64,000 bases of DNA from Caprimulgus europaeus (taxonomy: Eukaryota > Chordata > Aves > Caprimulgiformes > Caprimulgidae). The notes beneath the pieces are model-generated. The model was not told where the DNA came from. It was given only the letters and a program-made list of their open reading frames with translations, and made no database searches. A program made the translations under genes and the position numbers. The DNA is taken from the NCBI GenBank assembly GCA_907165065.1, contig OU015528.1, positions 32,200,515 through 32,264,514 of the forward strand, written 5' to 3'. Position 1 is the stretch's first letter; every line of letters begins with the position of its first letter. This document shows, piece by piece, positions 54,914-64,000 of the stretch.

Positions 54914-57900
54914 CAAGGGTGTATTTCATGTCTTTTGAAGACTGAGAGGTATGGAGTGGGTTAGCAGGTGCTGAGACAGCAGCACACAGAAAATGAGACA
55001 CCTCTCCATCTTCCCTGCCAGCCAAGCTCTTTGGCAGAGGACAAGCCACAGCTGGTCTTTCCAGCAGCTTTGAGAAAGTATCACACAGGGTAACATTTTA
55101 CACAAATCTTGGATAATTTGGTGTTATCTGCTCCCAGAAGTGGGAGGGAAGAGAAAGTACTGTGCAGTTCCTTGGGAAACCAAAAGCTGAATTCACAGAG
55201 AAAAATCACCTAGCAAATAATAGACTAATACATGGAGGTCATAAGGCTTTCTGTAGTCAGCCCAGTCTGCCTTCAGCTGCGCCTGAAACAAGAGTCTTGG
55301 CCCATGTGCGAGGTGGGCAGGATCTGCTGGGCAGCCCTCGCAGCAGCTGGCCCTGGGCTGCTCTCCTTGGCCCCCGAGCTGGCGGAGCCCCTGATCCCCA
55401 GCATCCTCCTCCACTCCCCTGGCTCCTGCTCAGCCCTCAGGAGGTGATGACACATGGGACAAAACCACACCGAAAGCTTTGTAGATAAGGTGGAAATCAC
55501 TCCTAATCAGGCAGCAGCTGTGCTCAGTTCCTGGGTAGTTCTGAGGCCCTTCATTGAATTGTCCTGCCCTCTCTGCATGTGTACAGAAATGACCAAAATC
55601 TGTGGTTTCTTCCTTGGGAAAAAACAATTCAGATGCAAAGAGAGTGTGTAATTTCAGCACATCTTCCACCCATGCATCCCAGGAATTGGTGACTGCCTTT
55701 GGTTGGTATGGGAAGCTACGCAACACACTGGATCTTTGATGGGTGGGCTGGAAATCCTATGGACCGCAAGAAAAAAATAATAAAAATAGCTGACTGTCCC
55801 AAATGATGTTTCCAAAGCCACTAATCCAGACCCATCACTGGTAAAAACCCTGTTCTGTGTATGACAACAGGAGCAGTTGGGCATGCACCCTGCTGTAAAA
55901 GCAGAGTGCATCAGACAGTTCCTGTCCTGTAGCCTGTGCAGTAACAAGTCACTTGCAGGGCTGGGGAGGTGCAGCCAAGTGAAGTGGATTATAGGACAGC
56001 AGCAAAGGCTAGGTTACTTCCCCAGCTTTTTCTGGGAAGGTGAAGGTAGACAGAGAGATGTGCAATATGGAAAGAACACTGAGGGAGATGAAGAGGAGCA
56101 AGTTGGAGGGCCAGGAACAAAGCGGAGCTGAGATGAAGAGGTGTTGAGGGAAGAAAGGAGCAAATTCTGGACTTAAGGACTGACACAGATTCTCTGTGTG
56201 TGCCTGTATTGGCTGTTTCTTCCTCTGTCAGCCCTCCTCTATGCTCTGGTGGGGCAGAGGCTGCAGTGACTTCTCCGTGGGAAGTGGCTTGCTTTTGCTA
56301 TAGCGACCATGATGCTACCCTGGGTGCACTGACGCAGGGAGGGACACAAAGCAGCCTGGTACTTATTTGATTTAGTAATATTTATTGCCTTTGAAACCTA
56401 TGCATTGTAATACTGGTAGCTGCTCTTCTGTAACAGGCAGGTGGGGAAAATCAGGGCATCTCCCAGGAACACTCCAGTGCAGGTGCTGGGAAGCATGCCC
56501 CGATGATTGCATTTTAGCTTAGTCTTGATAGGCAGAGGGATTTCTTCATCAGCCAGGAGGATGCCCCTTGACTTTCACCTGCTGGTTTCTAAACAGTTAT
56601 TTGAGGACTGAGTGGCACTACTGATGTTCAGAAATGTGGCAAAAGTATAAAACCACCTCTGACAGTGTTGGGAGTTTTGCCTTGGCAGCGATGAGGTGTA
56701 ATTAAGCTTTTAGCTACCTGCTTCCATTTAGCTTCTGACTCAGGATGGTCTAAGGTCAAACATACTGTCAGCAGCCTTTCCAAAGCTGATAGTATCACAA
56801 AGACAGCACTAACATGCCTCACATGGGCTTGAGCAGCATGCCTTCAGCGGGGTGGGTTCAATCGCAGTAACAGCTCATGGTCTTCACCCGTGTTAAAGGG
56901 ATGCCCAGTAGCGCTGCCAGCATTTGTGTCAGCATTTTCTTTATAAACTCCTTATTTTTATCGCTTGACTGACAGAGTGCCAAATGTGTGTGCTGTAGCC
57001 TCTAAGCTGAACAGAAAGATGTGAGGAACAGTGTGTTTCTGCTCATCTTAGCTGAAGAGAAGTGTTGGTTGGATTTCAAATAAGTAGGTCAGATGCTGAA
57101 GTTCATGTCACTGGAGGGATTTTGGAGTGTCTGACCTCTGAGTTAACCCTTTTTTCCATACAGGAAAAATCGAAAGTTTGGAGGTGACCAGACCCAGGGG
57201 CATGAGCTGGGACATGCTGAAAACACAGGCCAGTCATTACGGCTGGGCACAGACATGCTGTTTCCAAGGGTTTGATGCTTTTGTGTCTGGGCACTGACTC
57301 TTCATTGCATGTATGTAATTTCATGCTGCTTTGGTTGTGTGAAGACATGCTCATGTAGGCAGAATCTGCTCCTCTTCCTTCTATTCTTCACTAATGCCTT
57401 TCTCCCATATTTCAGGCACAGAGTTGCCTGAAATAAAGGTTCCTCTGCTGGTGTCCGGCTCCCAGCAACATGGACCAGAGCCCACCCAGGCTGGAGGGCA
57501 CTTGCTACACTTGTCTTTACCTTCATCAGCTGAGTGAAGCAGGCTGGACCAAGGTGCATCCTTGTTGTGTCTTTACTTTGCACCAGGGACGGAAAAAATA
57601 TTTGCTGATCCTCAGAACGGGGAGTTCCCACCCCACCCCATTCCTCAACTGGGTATCAGGGTGCTGCGCTTGGTGTCTAGTTTGCATCTGCCTCTTTCCT
57701 GTGTCTTCCTCAGCAGGGTAAATTTCACAGCATCAGCTGTGTATCCTTCTTCAAGGACTTCCTGGAGCTTTTGGAACCACTATCAAACCTTCATTCCCCA
57801 TCTCATTTGACCAAAAGTGGTTTTTGGTTTTGCTGAATATTGTTACTATGCAACATAACAGCAAGCAGCTGGGTGTGATGTTGGATGGAAAGGAGTTTGT

Positions 57901-60489
57901 TGCAACAGCTTTAAGTGTGATAAAAAACATGTGATTAATGTTATTTTTAGACTAGTGTATGTTAAAAGGTCATAAAGTTTTAATCTAAATACAACTTTGT
58001 GTAAACACACAGCTCTCAGGCACCTTAATACTGAGATCAGTATGTCTCCTCAGGTTCAAGCTTGCTTACACAACGGAAAAATCAGAGTTAAATAGAGAAA
58101 TGAAGAAGTCCTTTCACATTCCCTTGCTGATTTTGTTTTTCTTTATGTAACACCTTTTTGGAAAGAAAATCATTGCTGTGATCGATGAGTCTCGCGGGCC
58201 AGGGAGCTGTGCTGCTGGGAGGTAGGGATGGCTGTGGTTCAGACTGAGGCTTGCAGCTGGCCTCATCCATCCAGGGACCACTCTGTCCTGGTGCTCATAT
58301 TCCACTTCTCAGAAATCCCCTTTAATTTTATCTCTTTGCCTTGTCTCTTGCAAGGAAAATGATGAGTATCCATGTCCTTGCCTAGAGTCTTCCCCTCTAT
58401 CCCTCCCATTCATGTGTGTGTGCCCATGTGTACACGTATGCAAGCACACACACACATTGGTTAACCCATTCACACTTGAGCTTGTGTTTGGCAGTTGTAC
58501 TCCCAGTCAAGCAGCACTCATATTTTTCTAGCACCCAGCAATCTGGTTGACCTTTCTTGAAACTTTGGACTTAAGCTCAAGTTTCATTAGTCCTAGTGAA
58601 CCTTATGACCAAGACTTTGCACTTGGAGTTCAAAGATCCTTTGCTAACAGGTGTGTAAGAATATGGATACAGCTTAGATAATGTCTGAAGGTTTGACTTG
58701 GGAGGTGGCTCACAGCAATGTCCTTCTATTTCCTCTGCCCTTTCACAGAGATAAAACCTCCAAGAATGACCTTGGAGGAAGGAAAGATTCATCTTGGTTT
58801 ATTTTCAAAAAAGCATTTGTTGTTATTCATTAACCTTTAAACTGTGGTTTCGTTAATTAAACAACCATCAAGAGAGAGAGTTTTCAATCTAGAGTTGTGC
58901 TAGTTTCTAGCTGACTTCTCTGCAAACCTCTTGCTTGTTTCTCAGAACCATTCTGCCCTCCTCTGTGAGTACCAAAGGCAGCTGCTCTTATTGTTCCAGG
59001 TCTTTTGTACAGACAGAGGAAAATTTCCCAGTAATCCTGTTGGAGGCAGCAAACAACAAAGAAATGACTAAAATGCAGCGATGCTTCATATCCAGAAGGA
59101 GAGCCCGAGCACATCAATCACTGCAAAGCTATTTGTTAAATGCATGCAGAGGCTCAAGGGCATTCCCCAAGGTCTGTGGCAGCAGAAAGGTCACCTGGCA
59201 CAGGAGAGCAAAAACACGTTAACCCGTGCTGTGTTCACTGCCTGCCCAGCCCTGGCTGAAGTTCCTGTCCACAGCAGGTCTCCTCTGTAATGGCTTTTGT
59301 CAGTCTCGCTACTGCATCTGCCTATACGAGTCCTCAGAGATTTTAATTTAATGAAAGCATTCCAGTTGTTTCAGGAGGAGCTTGGCTTTTCATGGTGTCC
59401 CATGTTGTTTTTACATGCCTGAGGGCAGGCACTTCAACTTGTCGCTCACCGTGAAAACAAAAAGAGCATGTCTATGGCAAGAAGGGGACGCAGCTCTAAC
59501 TTTAAATCTAGGATGCTTCCCTAGAATAGCTCAGTTCCCTGGGTTATGGGCGTCCATGAAGTTGTACTGGCAGAAACGTCAGCTCTCTTCATTTCACACT
59601 CCTATCTTTGGCATTTTAACAGCCTCTCAGGATCACACAGAAGTGGCAGTGGAGAAGAACGTTACCAGGCAAGTACAGTACTCTAAACACATCAGAGAGA
59701 TGTTTGTCATAGAATTATATGTATTTTGGGGTGAAATTCACACAAGTTGGTGGTTTTTACTCACTGTGGGATTCCAGTAAAAGGCAATCAGGTACATAGC
59801 ACTCACCAGAGCTGTTTTTGACCTCTGCCAATGGAGTCTATTTTCTTCTCAAAGATCTGGATGGAAGCTCCGTCACCAGGGAGGCCCTCATCACACAGCC
59901 ATGTGGGACAAAATCACAATGCTGCTGGTGATGATGATACAGTCTCTACGAGCACTGCAAGGACATTTCAGGTGATGTACAGGAATAATTTTCAGTGGAG
60001 ACCATGAGACCAAATTCAGCCCTTCTTATATGTCCTCAGCCTGGATGTGGTCCACTGGGTTTGAAGAGGAGAAGCAGTAACCTAATCCTGATGAAGCATC
60101 TCATTGTGCCAACAGCCACAGGATAAGAGGCAAATGAAGGCAGGATATGAGCCTTTGCTGATCTCTTTCCTTTTCCTGGCTGCTAGGAGAGAAATCTGTC
60201 TGTCTTTGTTTCCTTCTCTTCCCTTGATCTTGGCTGCTTACCGGGGACAGGTTTTGACGACTGCCTGTTTCCACCAGCTCCTCTCTTCCCTGATAGCTCA
60301 GTGAAAAGGAACTGCAGTCAGATATCTGGTCTCCATTGGAGCCCCTTATATATAATGGCTTATTTCAAATCCATCTTTAAATATACTAATTCAAATGGAC
60401 TTCACCCCAGAAGAACAGATTCTGGGCATGGTGTACTTAATTCTGAGTCACCAAAACTCTACTGAGAGGTCCTGGAGCGACCCAGTCTC
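54914..60489. other. Intergenic, no gene seen
   Basis: GC-rich at first (55.26-55.45 kb is very GC-rich), then mixed. Open frames occur on both strands and none is recognisable. A purine-rich strand lies at about 56035-56163. A TG/CA inverted repeat lies at 58412-58457. An AT-rich block around 58790-58870 contains TTAATTAA-type motifs. Confidence 0.6.
58412..58457. repeat. (TG)n...(CA)n inverted repeat
   Basis: The left arm atgtgtgtgtgc (58412-58423) is the reverse complement of gcacacacacat. The right arm, gcacacacacacat (58444-58457), contains all of it plus one extra CA unit. The spacer is itself centred on GTGTACAC. The block could form a hairpin or Z-DNA. Confidence 0.75.
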
Positions 60490-60575
60490 AGCTGTCCCTG
60501 CTCTGAGTGGGGAAATGGACCTGAAGACCTCAGCAGGGTCCCTTCCAGCCTAAATTTTCCTCTGAGGCTTTGATC
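60490..60575 (+). mobile_element. Old, diverged CR1 LINE 3' end (plus strand)
   Basis: The order ctgtccctgctctgagtggg, atggacctgaagacctcagc, agggtcccttccagcctaaa, then tctgaggctttgat follows the CR1 3' end (gaccctgctttggcaggggg, ttggactagatgatctcc, aggtcccttccaacc, attctgtgat). It is clearly more diverged than the two copies near 31-33 kb, so it is an older insertion, in the opposite orientation. Confidence 0.65.
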
Positions 60576-63500
60576 CACCCTATATGGGTCAGTCCAAGTA
60601 GCTCCAGCGAACTTGCACAGACACTATGCTGGGCTTTGTTGGCAAACAACAGCAGAAGACTTTGGAGGTAACCTCAAAATGGTATTAGAAAATGATAATT
60701 AGTATAGTATTGGCAAACTGTGGGATATGATATGTTTTCCACAAGCAAGGGTCTGTCACGGGTGTTTGTGATCAGAACTTCTTTAGGTCTACAACTAAAG
60801 CCACAGGTTCCTTCTCTGACTGCTGTTTCTGCCCCTTCTGTTTTTTTCTAACATTATTGTCCAGGAAGGATTATAATTCCCACAAACAGCACAGGTTTAT
60901 TCTATTCCTAGGCCCTTTTAATTAGATAAAGAAAATGTCAAGTTCAGCAGCACCAGCAGTTTGTACACCATGGGTCCTGATGGTCCTGGCCTGGCAGATA
61001 CCAGCACAGCTCCTTTATGACCAAGTGCTGTTTCCTACTGATCCCTATGGAGATGGTGGGGCAGCACCCTCGGAGAATGGGACTGGCTCAGAACTCCATT
61101 AGGCAGAGCCAGGAATAAGGACAAATCTGCTGATTCAGGATCCTAGAAACATAGCTGATCTCGCTGCAGTGAAAATAGGTCACTAATCACACATGGCCAG
61201 CATCCAAAAACTAGCCAGGAAAGTTGAATATCTGTTGGCTGAAAACTCTGTTTTACTCGAACGCACAGAAAGAAAACAGTCTGCTTTAATTTGTTTAAAA
61301 CAACCCTGGGATTATGTGACCAGGAGACAAAGACAGTGATCTTTCTCTCGTTATTTTTTTAAGCAAGCAGCTCATTTATTGTTCCAGCCCATCCTTTGCT
61401 TCCGTTCTCACACATTAAAATAACATGTAGTTCACACTTCTGTTTTTAACCTCAGTTACAGCAGGCGGGAGTGATTTCTAAAGAAAAAAAAATAACATTT
61501 GCCTATATGTTGGTGACACTCATTTCCTTTATAGACTTCTCACTAGTGAAACGACTGAGCTAGTGTTGCCAGAATGGGACCTCTCTAAATAAAAATAGCA
61601 TCAAGGTTTCTGGTTTGTGGGGTTTTTTGTTTTTTAATAAGAAAAAAACATTAATTTATTTTTAGACCATTCTGAATTTTCTTTTTAAGCTGGTTGCCTA
61701 TCCTAGCATCCTGAATAATTAAATGGGAGAGCACTTAGATTGCAGCAGGGCTGAAAGTTACTGATGTGGAATAAGTGTACCCTGATGTTACACAATGTGT
61801 ACGGCGGGAGGGAAAGGCCAATCAATATAAATGAATCCCTTTTTCCTTTGGATAAATTCTCTCTCTCTCTCTTAATCAGCAACTGGGGAGAATATGGAAG
61901 CTTTATAAAGATAAGATAAGATCTGTTCAAATTTTAGATCTGTCTCTGTCTAACTGAGATCAGCTCAGGCACATTTCCTCTGCTGAGGATGATGACCTGG
62001 TATGCATGAGTGGTCTTCACCTTCACCCATGGACCGAGTAGCGACATGCCCAAGCAAAAAGTATTACTGAAATGTGAATAATTGTTGTTAGAACAGTCAG
62101 AGGAGTTGGCCAGAAGTGATTACTTGTACACTTGAACAGAAGACCCAAAAGAGGGTGGTTAAAAAATTGCATGTGCAAGTTTGTAGAAAATTATTTACTA
62201 TATGTGCTCTTGAATGTTCTGAAGCTTTGTTAAAAGCAGGGTGATACATGAGAGCAGGGAATGCAAGAACTGAGACTAGCTCATGGGAGCACTTGAATTG
62301 CCTGTGCATTATGCTGCAGGCATTAGCGGTAAGGTCATGTTTCGTTCTCCTGCCACTCGAGCTGGTTCTTATCATGTGCTCTGGAGGTGAATTGCTTCTC
62401 CCTCCTCCCCATCACCATCACACCTGCTGCCTGCCCCATCTCCCTTGTGCTGCAGGGGGTCCAGGTGCTTACCCAGGAGACAGCCACAACATGCTACCCT
62501 CCCAGGGAGATATTTCCAACCCAAGCAGGCCACCAGCCGTGCCCAGCCACACTGCCTGGCAAAATGACAGCAGCCACGCCAGGAAAGAAGAAAGAGCAGA
62601 GGAAACCAGCTTGTCTTTCCAGCAGCTAGGAGTTCGGTAGTTCAACTTTTGCCTTCGTTTTTCCCTCACCCCATGGCCAGTGATCTCTTGTTGCAAGTAA
62701 CAGTGAAGGCTTTGTGTAGCACACGTGACCACACCAGATTATGAGGCGTGGTCCTTTTAACCTGAGGGAATTTGTAGCAACTGATGTGGTAAGGCCAGCC
62801 CTGGCCATGCTGTCTCCAGTGGGGAAGCCACAGAATGACTGTCAGGCATCAAGGACATCTCTGTGCAGTACTTATGCTGGGGCTGGAGCATGAACAGACT
62901 GTGCCATCACCAGGCAGTACTTTGCTTTAATTTACAAAGGTTTTGTGAGTCTGAGAGTCTCTCTGTTGGTAGAGGACCCCTCTAGTCCCATAAGGCTGAT
63001 ATCATTGATTCAGACAGCAGAGATCAAAGACATTTTTTGATGGATGTTGTGTGCCCTACTGGTTCTTACTGGAATCACATGCTAAGGGAGAACAACTGAT
63101 TCCTCACATGCTACACAACTGCAAATAGAACTGTTTGAGAAACAATAATCAAGCATGTAATACAAGCAAATTTTAAACTCAATGATTTAATAACAAGCTG
63201 TAGATGGAAATCATAAAATAATTCACAGTGAGTGAAAGGATTAAACAACTCAGATGAAGAACTGAAATCAGATCTGAGGTTGTTTCAAATGTCCTGTCCA
63301 TCAGGTTGTATTCTGGAGTTAGATCCCTACCTGACACAAATTAAAACTTTCTGCTTTACATCATCTGAATATCTAGAGTGACACTTAATACCTGTAGCCT
63401 CTCCTTGAGGGTGAACACGCTGCAGCAGTCAAGGGATCTTCAGCAAAGGAAAGCTCTCCATCCCTCAGGAGCATCCACAGGCCCTCCAGGAGCAGGGCAG

Positions 63501-64000
63501 TGTGGCCTTGGGTGAATTAATGTGTATTTTCTTTGGCATGTGCATACATAAGAACATATTTAAGCCTACTGTTTATTTGCTTAGTCAGGCAAGGTTTTAG
63601 AGGCAGCAGTGCAGGGATGAACACCAGAAATGTTCAAGCCTGGTGTAATGTAGGAATAAGTTGCCTTTAGGAAATCTCTCCTGAGCAGTTGAAGAAAGTT
63701 AAACAAGGCAGCTGGAAAGAGCAAGCCCCAAGCAAAATAACCCTGGTGGGTATCCTGCGGGGTATGTCAGAGCAAACCTCAAATGGCACCCTGTAAACAA
63801 ATCTCCAGTGCTGACTGCCAAATATATGTACATCAAAAATTGAGCCCTTGTCCATAGGCTCACAGAACACAGTCTCAGTGGAGTTTATATTTTCTGCCCT
63901 CTTTTAACCTGAAACGAACTTACTGCACAAGACTGTGAATCAGTTCCAACACACCCCGTGTGCTGGGTTGTCAGCCAGATCCTAGCAGCTCCCACTAAAT
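60576..64000. other. Intergenic, no gene seen
   Basis: Mixed-composition DNA with a short (CT)n run at 61857-61873 and T-rich runs near 61620-61640. Frames at 62248-62640 (+) and on the opposite strand overlap and are unrecognised. The interval ends at the window edge with no gene. Confidence 0.6.

Noticed and set aside
55193-55500. Very GC-rich stretch with frames open on both strands
   Set aside because: It looks exon-like in composition, but I found no homology, no paired splice sites I would trust and no continuation in flanking DNA.
62248-62640. 130-codon frame (+) near the right edge
   Set aside because: His/Pro/Ser-rich, overlapped by open frames in two other readings; no domain.
1-64000. 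CRISPR arrays, operons, tRNA or rRNA genes, or a novel multi-gene system
   Set aside because: The DNA is vertebrate nuclear sequence; no regular spaced repeats, cloverleaf with A/B boxes, or gene cluster was seen.

Overview
The window is a piece of vertebrate nuclear genome, most likely from a bird. It has GT-AG introns, no bacterial-style gene packing, and low CpG. It carries two copies of the avian CR1 LINE 3' end (the repeated ATCACAGA tail) and a solo endogenous-retrovirus LTR of a type common in birds. I cannot name the species from the sequence.

Region 1 (1-24955) is most of one gene, CAND1 (cullin-associated NEDD8-dissociated protein 1, TIP120A), on the + strand. Fourteen coding exons can be placed to the base. 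They correspond to exons 2-15 if exon 1 is the single short exon that encodes the first ~22 residues in other vertebrates. That exon, the promoter and the 5' UTR lie left of the window. Joined in phase, the 14 exons give 3625 nt: the last base of codon 23, codons 24-1230 and a TAG stop. The length equals the 1230 residues of mammalian CAND1, with no indel. CAND1 is a HEAT-repeat solenoid that binds unneddylated cullin-RBX1 and exchanges substrate-receptor modules of SCF and other cullin-RING ubiquitin ligases. Intron 2 (10.8 kb) takes up nearly half of the gene in view; introns 5 and 12 are under 100 nt.

Region 2 (24956 to about 26.6-29.1 kb) is the 3' UTR and transcript end. Several poly(A) signals are possible, so the exact end is open. 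A textbook G-quadruplex motif lies about 380 nt after the stop codon.

Region 3 (about 29-64 kb) has no gene that I can support. In other vertebrates a long gene-poor interval separates CAND1 from DYRK2, and this stretch fits that. It holds two CR1 fragments near 30.7 and 32.7 kb, an older CR1 remnant near 60.5 kb, two possible MIR-like remnants, a complete solo LTR with a perfect 5-bp target duplication (54.3-54.9 kb), small simple repeats and palindromes, and AT-rich homeobox-motif-bearing blocks that could be conserved regulatory DNA. Base composition rises in GC to the right (strongest around 47-56 kb), which produces many spurious open frames on both strands. I found no undescribed multi-gene system here; the findings are local sequence features worth testing.
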